DNA from: a virus
IMG/VR virus record: IMGVR_UViG_3300035662_000119
Coordinates: 1 to 29,966 of that record
Direction: 5' to 3' (one strand)
DNA length: 29,966 bases
This document shows, in pieces, positions 1 through 7,400 of the stretch. A program made the position numbers and the translations under genes. The first letter of the stretch is position 1. Every line of letters starts with the position of its first letter. The notes beneath the pieces were generated by a model. That model ran no database searches. It was not told the DNA's origin and saw only the letters and a list, made by a program, of their open reading frames with translations.

Positions 1-585
1 ATTCCTGTGAGCAATCTCACGCTTGATCTTGCGGGAGCAGTCATCGACCTCGAGAACGGAAGCGTGTCGTTTGACAAGAACCCGATTCCGCACGTTGGAC
101 ACCTGACCTTTGGTGTTCGCCAGGTCAACCCCCGTAGTGAGGTGGCTCGCAAGGAAGAGGCCATAGCACTCCTGCGCGCCGGCCTGATGGATCCCGATGC
201 CTTCAAGCTCTTCACTCTGAAGGAGGGCTTGGACTTCGCGATGTGGATTGAGGAGGAGCGGTCGGCCTACGAGATGGGTGTGCAGAACATCCTGGTGCTC
301 TACGGCAACGGTCAGGATCCTGGTCAGGTGGTGTTGACCCCCCACACCGCGCGGCCCGACATCCAGATGCGACTGCTCTCATCGTTCATGTCCAGCCCAG
401 TGATGGCCGTCGCCTCTCCCGAGGTTCAGAACGCTTTCGCTGACTACAAGCAGTCGATGCTACAGTTCATGGGGGCAACCCTGCCCCCACAGGTCCCCTC
501 GCCCGAGATGGCCGCAATGGCCATGGGACCACAAAACGCGCCCCCAGGAATGGGTATGCCGGGCATGCCCCCAATGCAGAGGTAA
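1..585 (+). CDS. Portal protein, C-terminal part (5' truncated)
   Basis: The frame is open to the left edge, so this is the 3' end of a longer gene (194 residues visible); the GTG at 7 need not be the real start. The visible part has a helical segment with a 'LLRAGLMDPDAF' turn, typical of the end of a portal wing, then a stem-like stretch with 'PHTARPDIQM', and a disordered Met/Pro/Gly-rich tail (MGMPGMPPM). Portals form the dodecameric ring through which DNA enters and leaves the capsid. The identification rests mainly on position: the next two genes are a scaffold-like acidic coiled coil and the major capsid protein, the usual portal-scaffold-capsid order. The stop is 3 bases before the next ATG. 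I cannot see the portal core, so the family is unresolved. Confidence 0.62.
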   Translation: MPVSNLTLDLAGAVIDLENGSVSFDKNPIPHVGHLTFGVRQVNPRSEVARKEEAIALLRAGLMDPDAFKLFTLKEGLDFAMWIEEERSAYEMGVQNILVLYGNGQDPGQVVLTPHTARPDIQMRLLSSFMSSPVMAVASPEVQNAFADYKQSMLQFMGATLPPQVPSPEMAAMAMGPQNAPPGMGMPGMPPMQR

Positions 586-588
586 CCA

Positions 589-1542
589 ATGGCTACTGAC
601 GAGACCACGCCGGAGACGACTGACGAGACCAGCACCCCGACCCCGAACATCATGGACCTGGATACCAGCGTCCGCGTGGGGGGGAAGGAGATTCCGGTTC
701 GCGAGCTGGCAGCTGCGCGCGAGGAGCTCGAAAGGGCTCGCGAGCAGATGGATCAGCTGTCAAAGTTCCGAGAGGCTGCACTGACTGTGATGCGGCAGGA
801 CGTTCCTGCCGACATGAAGACCGAGGCTGCTCGCCAGCTGCTTCGGGATGCCGGCTTTCCCGAGCAGGAGATTGACCGGCAGGTTGGCGCTTGGGCCCAA
901 GGCGGCCAGGAAGACGAGGACGAGATGGTTGACGAGAACGAGGACCCCGAAGTGGGGGGACAGGACACCGAAGAAGAGGAGGACGACCAGGACACAGAGT
1001 TTGTGGCCCAGTCGATCCTTGACGCCCAGCGCCGCGCTCAGGTTGCTGAGGAAGAGGTCAGGCGGATCAAGGCGGAGCGTCTTGGTCAGCACATGGATCA
1101 GCAGATCAATGGGTCTCTTGACGGAGTTCAGGATGCCCGTACACTGTTGGGCAAGCTCCGCGAACTGAACGGCGACGAGGCCGCCAAGAACGCACGGGCT
1201 GCCATCGAACGGGACATCCGTCAAACGACACTGGATTTCCTGAGGCAGCGCCGAGATGCGTCTGGCACCTTCAACGAAGCCTGGGTAGCGGAAGAGGCAA
1301 AGCGGGCTACGGAGTCTGTGGTTGCCAAGTATCGCTCGGTAATCGGCGACCCCAACCGTCTGGGTCGGGCGCCGGAAACAGCAAGCGGTTCGGATTACTT
1401 CGTTTCCCGCAAGCCGGTGCCGGCTCCCAAGTGGAAGCCCGGACTCAAGACCGGTGACATCGAGACGCAGCTGAACGCATACAACTCAGACGTTCTGAGT
1501 CGTCTGGCTGCTGGCCTCGATAAGGGAACTGACCGCGTCTGA
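589..1542 (+). CDS. Capsid scaffolding protein
   Basis: A 317-residue, highly charged protein with no globular enzyme motif. The Thr/Glu-rich start is followed by a coiled coil (about 35-60, rich in E/R/Q), a strongly acidic low-complexity block (about 105-140, many D/E) and a second long helix rich in Glu, Arg and Ala (about 143-165). The basic C-terminal region (KPVPAPKWKPG onward) could be the coat-binding end. This composition, and its place directly before the major capsid gene, match phage scaffolds such as T7 gp9, which fill the procapsid and leave before DNA packaging. ATG 589 lies 3 bases after the portal stop. No protease domain is visible, so a plain scaffold is more likely than a scaffold-protease fusion. 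Confidence 0.72.
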   Translation: MATDETTPETTDETSTPTPNIMDLDTSVRVGGKEIPVRELAAAREELERAREQMDQLSKFREAALTVMRQDVPADMKTEAARQLLRDAGFPEQEIDRQVGAWAQGGQEDEDEMVDENEDPEVGGQDTEEEEDDQDTEFVAQSILDAQRRAQVAEEEVRRIKAERLGQHMDQQINGSLDGVQDARTLLGKLRELNGDEAAKNARAAIERDIRQTTLDFLRQRRDASGTFNEAWVAEEAKRATESVVAKYRSVIGDPNRLGRAPETASGSDYFVSRKPVPAPKWKPGLKTGDIETQLNAYNSDVLSRLAAGLDKGTDRV

Positions 1543-1568
1543 TTTCCCCTTACCGAAGGAACTGATTC

Positions 1569-3140
1569 ATGGCAACTGCATTTAGCTCAGCTGGAACTCT
1601 CTTCGATACTCATGCAAACCAGATCGAAGAGATCATCAACAAGAACGTCGATACGATCCTCCCCACCCTCGATCCCGCTTGGCGCGACAGTGTCGTGACC
1701 TCGCAGGGCGTGGGCCCGGCCAGTGCGATCGGTCGTGACCTGAAGATCCTCAAGATCTATCGTGGCGGCCTGACTGGCGTCATCGAGAACTCGTGGTCCA
1801 AGAACGACTTTGTCCTCTACGGCGACGCCCCGACCAACTTCGGCGCAAAGCTGTACACGCAGGGCAACACTCAGACTTGGCCCGATGCCCTCGAAGGCCC
1901 GGTCAATCGTCCGTACCGCCTTGGTATCGGCATGCGCGCCATGCTGACCAACCTCGCGGTCACGATGGGTGAGATGACCGCTGAGGCCACCCCGGCCTTC
2001 ATCGGTGATGTCATCGCCCCGAAGCTGAAGGGCTTTGCTCAGAACATGGCCCACACGCTGTGCAACTACTGGTACGTGAGCCAGAACGAGAACTACGCTC
2101 TGTCGTCGTTCACCCACGCTACGGCTAACTTTACCAACAACGTGGACAGCACAACTCAGGAGCAGCTTGTTTTCACTCCGACGAATGGCGCGATTGACCG
2201 CTTTTACGTTGGTCAGCGTGTTGACATCTACGACAACAGCAGTAGCGCTCCTGGATCTACTCGTCAGAACGAGTCAAGCGGCACTCGTCTGAAGCTGTTT
2301 GTTGCTGCCGTGGACGAGCTGAAGGGAGTCGTCACCCTTCGTGGTGAGAACTCGTCTCTCTCGGGTCTGTCAGATGCCACCGTGTACTGGGTGGTTTATG
2401 CCAACAGCCGTGGTAGTACGTCTCCAAACTACACCGGCATCGCTGGCATCAACAGCTGGATGAAGTTTGGTGATAGCAATGGCTCGACTGACAACGCTAC
2501 TAACTGCCTCCTTGGTGGTGAGCGTGACAGCAGCAATGCCATCAATGTCAACGTGCACCCTGAGTTCAAGTCCTTCCTGCAGAGCAGCGTCGGTGCCCTG
2601 ACTGAGCACAAGCTCCGTCAGTACATCCGCCGCTTCCATGCTGCGAAGAACAAGTACGGTCAGACGATCGACTGCCTCATCGCCGCTGATGGCGTGTGGC
2701 TGGCCTACGAGGCTCAGAAGATCGGTCAGTACACTCTGGAGCGCACGGGTCGTCTCTCGTCCCTCAACAACGAGGGCAGCGAGGACGGCTTCAAGTTCAC
2801 CTTCGAAGGCAAGACCTACAACGGCTATACCTCGACCTACATCGAGGACGGCGTGGTCTACGGCCTGAAGAAGGGTGGTGCCAACTGGAAGCGTTACGTC
2901 CCGCCCGCCCCGCAGGGTGTGCAGTCGTTCGCTGAGGCCGAGTCGTTCATCCCGTTCAACTTCGTGATGCCCGCCCTGACCGGCATGTCGACCACCAAGT
3001 GGCCGATTCTTGCCAGCAACGGTTCCCGCATCACTGAGGCTGTGCAGATGCCAGGCATGCTGCGTATGCAGCTGGTGCCTGACCAGCCTGCTGGTCTGAA
3101 GCTGACGGGTTGCAGCTACGACAAGGTGTACTCGAGCTGA
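1569..3140 (+). CDS. Major capsid protein
   Basis: A 523-residue protein, preceded by a clear ribosome site (GAAGGA at 1555-1560, 8 bases before ATG). It is expected to be the HK97-fold shell subunit. An N-terminal arm and E-loop region (about 1-180) comes first. A beta-rich insertion (about 185-300, with 'FYVGQRVDIYDN' and many Ser/Asn/Thr) resembles the extra barrel seen in several phage coats. The helical spine and A-domain follow (about 320-523, 'TEHKLRQYIRRFHAAKNKYGQ', ending 'YDKVYSS'). Codon use is the most biased in the window (GTC, AAG, CTG, AAC), as expected for a very abundant protein. Its stop codon lies at the base of a hairpin. Position after portal and scaffold supports the call; the HK97 fold itself is inferred. 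Confidence 0.82.
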   Translation: MATAFSSAGTLFDTHANQIEEIINKNVDTILPTLDPAWRDSVVTSQGVGPASAIGRDLKILKIYRGGLTGVIENSWSKNDFVLYGDAPTNFGAKLYTQGNTQTWPDALEGPVNRPYRLGIGMRAMLTNLAVTMGEMTAEATPAFIGDVIAPKLKGFAQNMAHTLCNYWYVSQNENYALSSFTHATANFTNNVDSTTQEQLVFTPTNGAIDRFYVGQRVDIYDNSSSAPGSTRQNESSGTRLKLFVAAVDELKGVVTLRGENSSLSGLSDATVYWVVYANSRGSTSPNYTGIAGINSWMKFGDSNGSTDNATNCLLGGERDSSNAINVNVHPEFKSFLQSSVGALTEHKLRQYIRRFHAAKNKYGQTIDCLIAADGVWLAYEAQKIGQYTLERTGRLSSLNNEGSEDGFKFTFEGKTYNGYTSTYIEDGVVYGLKKGGANWKRYVPPAPQGVQSFAEAESFIPFNFVMPALTGMSTTKWPILASNGSRITEAVQMPGMLRMQLVPDQPAGLKLTGCSYDKVYSS

Positions 3141-3156
3141 TCGCTAGGTAGCGATC
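3139..3156 (+). promoter_or_regulatory. Hairpin overlapping the capsid stop codon
   Basis: A perfect 8-bp inverted repeat (GATCGCTA / TAGCGATC, 2-base centre) starts inside the capsid TGA. No T-run follows, so it is a poor terminator. It could protect the 3' end of the capsid message or mark an RNA processing site. It is the first of three hairpins within 140 bases. Confidence 0.5.
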
Positions 3157-3176
3157 TTCCTGGAGGGTCCACATAA

Positions 3177-4019
3177 GTGGCCCGAAAGCGCAAGGGGCTG
3201 CAGGTCAGGCGAGGGCCTGCAGCCCCACTTACGAAGAGGCGTACAGGAGAGGCGGTCATTGCCGTCCTCTCCTGTACGCATTCTCCGTTTACGCCCCCCA
3301 CGGTCCATCGGTGGCTGCTTGACACCCTGGGATCGCTGGAGGGTGTGACCCATCTCGTGCATCTGGGGGACATCTTTGAGGCATCGGCCGCAAGCGTGCA
3401 CCCCGACGAATCGAAGCACGACCTGCTGGACGAGTACAAGCACGCGGCCAGCTTCTTGGCAAGCCTACGATCTGTCCTTCCTAGGGGGACAGTTTTTCAC
3501 GCGATTATGGGCAACCACGACGACAATCTGCAGGCTGCGGATCCCCGTCGTATTCCGGCTGCGCTCAGGGGGGTGAGCAACTTCTTGCATGTCGCGCCCT
3601 TTGCGGATGAGGCTAAGCACTGGCGATGGACTGAGTATCGGAAGGACCGATCGGGCTGCTTGGAGATTGGCCCCGTGATCTTGACTCACGGATTTGACGC
3701 CGGCCGCTCGAGTGACGAGCTAGAGGCGATTCAGTTCTCGAACTTTTGTGGGGGGCACTCCAATCGCCTCGTGGTGCGTGGACACACTCATCGTCCCGTA
3801 CCACCCACGCAGTGCCGACGCACGGCTGCGATTCCGCTTCCGTGGTGGTACATGAACGTGGGCACGTGTGGCCCACTTCAGCCGACGTGGATGAGACGGA
3901 AGGACACATCTCAGTGGGGGGCTGCATTGGGCCTGATCCGGTGTAACATGCGAGCTGTCCCACCCTTCAACGTGAAGGACTGGGATGCCCAGTTACTGAG
4001 GATGCCCGATGCGTTCTAA
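3177..4019 (+). CDS. Calcineurin-like metallophosphoesterase, altered first motif
   Basis: A 280-residue two-metal phosphoesterase. Motifs in order: residues 32-35 'SCTH', where the usual D-x-H has Cys33 in place of Asp; 'GD' at 64-65; 'GNHD' at 112-115; His171 ('LTHGFD'); and 'GHTH' at 202-205. Such enzymes hydrolyse phosphodiesters or phosphomonoesters; the phage substrate is unknown. GTG 3177 is chosen because GGAGGG lies 9-10 bases upstream and the first beta strand (VIAVLS) needs the early start. The basic leader (MARKRKGLQVRR) is encoded by two strong hairpins. The 3' end overlaps the peptidase gene by 11 bases. The loss of the first Asp could reduce activity or reflect a phage subfamily variant. 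Confidence 0.85.
   Translation: MARKRKGLQVRRGPAAPLTKRRTGEAVIAVLSCTHSPFTPPTVHRWLLDTLGSLEGVTHLVHLGDIFEASAASVHPDESKHDLLDEYKHAASFLASLRSVLPRGTVFHAIMGNHDDNLQAADPRRIPAALRGVSNFLHVAPFADEAKHWRWTEYRKDRSGCLEIGPVILTHGFDAGRSSDELEAIQFSNFCGGHSNRLVVRGHTHRPVPPTQCRRTAAIPLPWWYMNVGTCGPLQPTWMRRKDTSQWGAALGLIRCNMRAVPPFNVKDWDAQLLRMPDAF
3194..3226 (+). promoter_or_regulatory. Strong hairpin in the phosphoesterase leader (1 of 2)
   Basis: A perfect 11-bp inverted repeat (GGGGCTGCAGG 3194-3204 / CCTGCAGCCCC 3216-3226) with an 11-base loop. It lies about 17 bases inside the coding region. There is no T-run after it, so it is not a standard terminator. It could slow translation or transcription after the capsid gene. Confidence 0.65.
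3239..3279 (+). promoter_or_regulatory. Strong hairpin in the phosphoesterase leader (2 of 2)
   Basis: A perfect 14-bp inverted repeat (3239-3252 GCGTACAGGAGAGG / 3266-3279 CCTCTCCTGTACGC). The loop can add CGG/CCG pairs with one bulged T. It is inside the coding region, and its right arm encodes the altered first catalytic motif L-S-C-T. With the hairpins at 3139 and 3194 it forms a tight tandem of RNA structures just downstream of the capsid gene. Confidence 0.7.
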
Positions 4020-4308
4020 TAGGGTGGTCATCCAAAGCTGCGGTCGAATCGTGGATCTTCGCTTTGTCTCTGCAAGCGAACTCTCACGTTCGATCCTGGG
4101 CGACTGCGACGCGGGGCGTTCCCGTCGTCGCTATGTGGTGCGGGTGAAGGAGACTCTTGAAGGTCGCCTTCGCTTGGATACGATTGTGCACGAGCTGCTG
4201 CATGCGTTGCATCCAGAGCTCGACGAGAGCGTGGTTGAGGACAGCGCTACCGCGATTGCTCGAGTCCTCTGGAAATTGGGCTACAAGCCCCAGGAGAAAC
4301 AGTCATGA
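4009..4308 (+). CDS. Small HELLH zinc metallopeptidase-like protein
   Basis: A 99-residue protein with the zincin signature H61-E62-L-L-H65 on the helix 'TIVHELLHALHPELDE', with Glu73 or Glu77 placed to be a third zinc ligand. It is shorter than SprT or ImmA-type peptidases, but phages often carry such mini-zincins of unknown role. It could process a virion protein or act during lysis; I see no signal peptide. It starts inside the end of the phosphoesterase gene (11-base overlap), and its own stop overlaps the next ATG (ATGA), so it is translationally coupled on both sides. The zinc-peptidase fold is well supported by the motif; the biological role is not known. Confidence 0.7.
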   Translation: MRSNRVVIQSCGRIVDLRFVSASELSRSILGDCDAGRSRRRYVVRVKETLEGRLRLDTIVHELLHALHPELDESVVEDSATAIARVLWKLGYKPQEKQS

Positions 4309-4622
4309 AGGGCATGTTCGGCAAGGCAATGGGTTACGGCAAGAAGGGCGTCGCCGCAATGAAGGCCTCTAAGGCAGTCAAGGGTGCTCGCATTGCGGGC
4401 AGTGCTGGCAAGAACATTGCCCGTGGCATGGGCCAGGCTGCTAGTCAAGCTGCTTCGGGTGCTAAGCGCATGGGCAGTAAGGTGATGAAGACCACGCCGA
4501 ACAAGCTGATGTCCAGCCTGGGCAAGGTTGCTCGCGACCCCAAGAAGATGCGCAAGCTTGGCAAGAAGATTGCGAAGTACGGCGCGGCTGGCGCGGCTGG
4601 CTACTACATGGGCAAGGACTAA
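4305..4622 (+). CDS. Small basic Lys/Ala/Gly/Met-rich protein
   Basis: A 105-residue, very basic protein built of short amphipathic stretches ('KGVAAMKASKAVKGARIAGSAGK', 'KKMRKLGKKIAKYG') with a small Gly/Ala hydrophobic end (AAGAAGYYMGKD). I do not recognise a family. High Lys and Ala content is common in minor virion proteins that touch DNA or membranes. It is coupled by an ATGA overlap to the HELLH gene and opens a run of five small basic proteins, so a shared virion or DNA-condensing role is a reasonable inference only. Confidence 0.7.
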   Translation: MKGMFGKAMGYGKKGVAAMKASKAVKGARIAGSAGKNIARGMGQAASQAASGAKRMGSKVMKTTPNKLMSSLGKVARDPKKMRKLGKKIAKYGAAGAAGYYMGKD

Positions 4623-4625
4623 GCC

Positions 4626-4787
4626 GTGGCTGAAAAGTGGATTCAGAAGGTTGCTGCAGGCATCAAGCGCCGTGGCACTGAGGGCGTCTGCACTGGACCC
4701 AAGTTTGGTGGTCCTACCTGCAAGCCCGGTTCTCGTCGCTACAACCTAGCCAAGACTTTCAAGCGCATGGCAAAGAAGAAGGGCTAA
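4626..4787 (+). CDS. Very small basic protein with WIQK start
   Basis: A 53-residue product from a GTG start (MAEKWIQKVAAGIKRRG...), ending in 'FKRMAKKKG'. It has two cysteines ('GVCTGP', 'PTCKPGS'). The start is fixed by the 3-base gap after the previous stop and by the conserved-looking W-I-Q-K opening, which I recall from short proteins in uncultured marine phages. The next gene starts 2 bases after its stop, so it is embedded in the basic-protein run. Its function is unknown; a small virion-associated peptide is plausible. Confidence 0.62.
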   Translation: MAEKWIQKVAAGIKRRGTEGVCTGPKFGGPTCKPGSRRYNLAKTFKRMAKKKG

Positions 4788-4789
4788 GC

Positions 4790-5041
4790 GTGTCTGATCG
4801 GCCCAAGTTCCAGTTCAAGGCGAAGCACAAGAATCCGCTGGGGGGACTCTCTGAGCTTGGCCGCCGTGCCTACAACAAGGCTACGGGCGGCAACTTGAAG
4901 CGCCCTCAGCCTGAGGGCGGTTCCCGTCGCAACTCCTTCTGCGCTCGCATGAAGGGTATGAAGCGCAAGCTTACGAGCGCCAAGACCGCACGGGATCCCA
5001 ACTCGCGCATCAACAAGTCCCTCAGGGCCTGGAACTGCTAG
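4790..5041 (+). CDS. Small basic protein, DUF6321-like ('GGLS..GR..YN..TG.NLK')
   Basis: An 83-residue product from GTG 4790. It carries the pattern 'NPLGGLSELGRRAYNKATGGNLKRPQPEGGSRRNSFCARMKGM', then a Lys-rich helix and the end 'LRAWNC'. I recall this GGLS-GR-YN-TG-NLK plus RR-SFCARM pattern from a family seen in cyanophages and some large eukaryotic viruses, probably DUF6321; that assignment is from memory. The two ends (SFCARM and the terminal AWNC) hold the only cysteines. Function is unknown. It sits between two other short GTG-start basic genes with spacings of 1-2 bases. Confidence 0.72.
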   Translation: MSDRPKFQFKAKHKNPLGGLSELGRRAYNKATGGNLKRPQPEGGSRRNSFCARMKGMKRKLTSAKTARDPNSRINKSLRAWNC

Positions 5042-5042
5042 T

Positions 5043-5420
5043 GTGGCCAAGGACGCGTGCTATCGGAAGGTGATGGCATCTTACGGGAAGTGGTCTGCCC
5101 GTGCAGCACAGGCCACCGCTAAGTGCCGCAAAGCCAGTGGCAATGTGCGGAAGACACAGGCCGGCGCGAACCTGAAGCGTTGGACAGCCGAGAAGTGGGT
5201 GGACACCAAGAGCGGTAAGGCATGTGGTGCGGGCGGCAGCAACGAGTACTGTCGGCCCTCCAAGCGGGTGAGCAGCAAGACCCCCATGACGCGGGGTGAG
5301 ATGAGTGGGTCTCAGCTCGCGGCCAAGAAGGCGGAGAAGTCGCGTGTCGGAATGCAGGGTGCGTTTGGCCGCAAGGTCAGCCCGATTCGACGCGTGGCAA
5401 GGAGGCTGAAAGGTGGCTAA
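5043..5420 (+). CDS. Small basic protein, CY.KV repeat plus DUF5872-like domain
   Basis: A 125-residue product from GTG 5043. Residues 1-35 (MAKDACYRKVMASYGKWSAR...KCRK) match the short 'CY-KV...W-SAYAS...KCRK' unit common in phages. Residues 44-90 (NLKRWTAEKWVDTKSGKACG...YCRPSKRVSSKTP) match what I recall as DUF5872, which also occurs in giant eukaryotic viruses. Cysteines are placed as in a small metal or disulfide knuckle (C6, C28, C61, C70). Its 3' end overlaps the next gene by 8 bases. The two-unit fusion and the neighbouring DUF6321-like gene suggest a set that travels together; the biochemical role is unknown. Confidence 0.72.
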   Translation: MAKDACYRKVMASYGKWSARAAQATAKCRKASGNVRKTQAGANLKRWTAEKWVDTKSGKACGAGGSNEYCRPSKRVSSKTPMTRGEMSGSQLAAKKAEKSRVGMQGAFGRKVSPIRRVARRLKGG

Positions 5421-5673
5421 GAAGAAGGCAATCAAGTCGGTTTGGTCTAGGGTCAGCGCGAGGCTGAAGCGTGGTCCGCTCAAGGCTAGGCCACTGCTGG
5501 GACGTGCGAGGCAGATCAATCCGGAGTTGCCGAGTCGGAGATCTAAGAACCTGCATCCCCTCTCCTACGCTACGCTTCAACGAGTCCTGAAGGCGGGGTC
5601 AAAGTCGGCCAAGCCGTTTGCGAACAGGATGCCCCGCCTCGTGAAGAAAGTGAAGCCCTATGGAATCAAGTGA
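5413..5673 (+). CDS. Small basic hypothetical protein
   Basis: An 86-residue, Lys/Arg-rich protein from GTG 5413 (MAKKKAIKSVWSRVSARLKRG...). It has no acidic clusters and no catalytic motif. It overlaps the previous gene by 8 bases and the next by 14. It is the last of the five basic proteins in this block. A nucleic-acid-binding or virion role would fit the charge, but nothing in the sequence proves it. Confidence 0.65.
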   Translation: MAKKKAIKSVWSRVSARLKRGPLKARPLLGRARQINPELPSRRSKNLHPLSYATLQRVLKAGSKSAKPFANRMPRLVKKVKPYGIK

Positions 5674-6223
5674 GCCTGCAGAGCCGGTCGTGAAGTTCGA
5701 GGTTGTCTTTGACCCGGTTTGGGAGGCATGCGCCAATGGACTGCAGATGGATGGTTCGCGTCATCGGATCCTGCCCGATGGTGACTTCATCCTCTGGGTG
5801 CGACGACACTATCAGCGTCCTTCCCTGTTTGAGTACGAGCACCTTGAAACAGGGAACCTCGTGCTTGCTGACTGGATCTACCCCCCCATGTTTGCCCAGG
5901 AGCTCGAGTCCTACCCTCCACGAAATCGTCCGTCCCGAGAATACCTAGATGCTCGTCTTGTTACGGCTGAGCAAATGGTAAATCGGGTAAAGAGGAACTT
6001 GAGAAAATCTGCAGACCTAAAGCAGCAGATCAAGGAAGCTCGTCATGATACTCGCATGGCTGCTGCTTCTCGTTTGAAGAAGGCAGGACTTGAACTAGAA
6101 GCATTGCGTATGGAAATGGGTGCTACGCCTGTTCAGGCTGAGATGGAAGACCCAGAAGGCTTTGGTGTGCTTCATGAAAACCTGAAACGGATCAAGGCTG
6201 GCCGCATCTACTCGCATGGCTGA
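5660..6223 (+). CDS. Hypothetical phage protein with C-terminal coiled coil
   Basis: A 187-residue protein. The first half (about 10-85) looks globular with alternating strands and aromatics ('DFILWVRRHYQRPSLFEYEH'). The second half (about 95-180) is a long charged helix, likely a coiled coil ('MVNRVKRNLRKSADLKQQIKEARHDTRMAA'). I do not recognise a family. ATG 5660 lies inside the previous gene, and the 3' end overlaps the next by 8 bases, which supports coupled expression in the head-tail region. Confidence 0.7.
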   Translation: MESSEPAEPVVKFEVVFDPVWEACANGLQMDGSRHRILPDGDFILWVRRHYQRPSLFEYEHLETGNLVLADWIYPPMFAQELESYPPRNRPSREYLDARLVTAEQMVNRVKRNLRKSADLKQQIKEARHDTRMAAASRLKKAGLELEALRMEMGATPVQAEMEDPEGFGVLHENLKRIKAGRIYSHG

Positions 6224-6488
6224 AGAGTTCCCCAACCAAACACTGGTTGCGGAGGGCTTTGAGGACGCCTTCATTGGCTATGCCTGGTGTCTGCACAGGC
6301 CGCCACTTGCCATTTATGACCGCAAGAAAGCCCAGCGGGTGCTCATGCGGATGGCCGGGATGACGGAAGAGGAGGCGGATGAGTATCTTCAGTACCACGT
6401 GGAGAGCGATTGGAAGGGAGAAGGAACTCCGCTATTCTTGAACCGCTGTTCGATTGAAGAGTTCTTGGACTGGAGCACCTCGGAGTAA
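6216..6488 (+). CDS. Small acidic hypothetical phage protein
   Basis: A 90-residue acidic protein with the pattern 'EDAFIGYAWCLHRPPLAIYDRKKAQRVLMRMAGMTEEEADEYLQYHVESDWKGEGTPLF'. I recall the same layout (AFIG ... P-A-YD ... L...GM-EEA-EY...N..G-GEGTP) from many phage proteins of unknown function. It is a compact alpha/beta protein without catalytic residues that I can identify. The gene overlaps its neighbour upstream by 8 bases and ends 3 bases before the adaptor ATG. Confidence 0.75.
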   Translation: MAEEFPNQTLVAEGFEDAFIGYAWCLHRPPLAIYDRKKAQRVLMRMAGMTEEEADEYLQYHVESDWKGEGTPLFLNRCSIEEFLDWSTSE

Positions 6489-6491
6489 GCC

Positions 6492-7400
6492 ATGGATAGC
6501 AGCGAATCATTCCTGAAGACCGTGATTGAGAGGCTGCGTGGCTATCTCGACGATGCTGACTTTGAGGCCAAGTACGACGACCAGTACCTGCTTCAGCACA
6601 TCGTGATGCCCTCCATCGTGGATGTGCAGGCCCGGCTGTCGCTCAACGCGGACAACCCGATTGTTCTCTCCCACACCCTGAGTTTGGTTGCAAATCAGGA
6701 ATCCTATGTGCTGCCTCCTTGTGTGGGTGAGGTGCTTCGGATTGTCAAGTATCCCGACTCCAACTCTGACGGTCTGCATGACTATGAGTGGAAGCCCCGT
6801 GGCTACTTCGCCGTGGGGGGACCAGGCTGGATCCTTGAGGGGAACATGATCTGCTTCCGTCCCTACCCCAAGGAAGCGGAAGACATCACGCTGCACTACC
6901 TGTCGAACGGCGACATGCGGCCCCATTACTATGACCACTCAGGTTCCGCTAACACCAGCAAGGGATACCTCACGACGAGCACGACTTTCAAGTTCAGTGA
7001 CACGCCCACGCTTGGTCTTCTGGACAAGCGTCCTCATGCTTATGCTGGCTCGATCCTTCGGCTCTACGGGGCCACGACTCATGAGGAGCGAGTCGTGCAG
7101 TCGTATGACGTGGCCACTCGCGTGGCTACCGTTCGTAGGGCCTTCACCCTTACGACTGCGTTGAACTACGACTACGAGGTTGCCCCGCCCAACTTCCAGT
7201 CCATGACCGAAGCAGTGACTCTGGCGTCAGCCATCAAGCTTGGCACGTGGCGGAAGGTCTCGCAGGCCCACCACTCGTTGATGGTTGAGCAATACCGCAT
7301 GGCGCTCAAGACGATCACCGACAACCTCGCGAACATGCAGGCTCGCACCGGCAAGAGTTGGCAGAAGGACACGCCAGACAATCCGGACTGGAGGCCGTGA
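6492..7400 (+). CDS. Head-tail adaptor (gp11-like tail tubular protein A type)
   Basis: A 302-residue protein. The N-terminus is a helical bundle ('FLKTVIERLRGYLDDADFEAKYDDQYLLQHIVMPSIVDVQARL') followed by beta-rich segments (about 55-215) and a C-terminal helical region ('MTEAVTLASAIKLGTWRKVSQAHHSLMVEQYRMAL'). This arrangement is typical of podovirus adaptor proteins that form the ring under the portal and bind the nozzle. A nozzle-like protein is encoded downstream, which supports the reading. The call rests on pattern and context, not on a search. The stop overlaps the next ATG (ATGA-like, at 7398-7402). Confidence 0.6.
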   Translation: MDSSESFLKTVIERLRGYLDDADFEAKYDDQYLLQHIVMPSIVDVQARLSLNADNPIVLSHTLSLVANQESYVLPPCVGEVLRIVKYPDSNSDGLHDYEWKPRGYFAVGGPGWILEGNMICFRPYPKEAEDITLHYLSNGDMRPHYYDHSGSANTSKGYLTTSTTFKFSDTPTLGLLDKRPHAYAGSILRLYGATTHEERVVQSYDVATRVATVRRAFTLTTALNYDYEVAPPNFQSMTEAVTLASAIKLGTWRKVSQAHHSLMVEQYRMALKTITDNLANMQARTGKSWQKDTPDNPDWRP

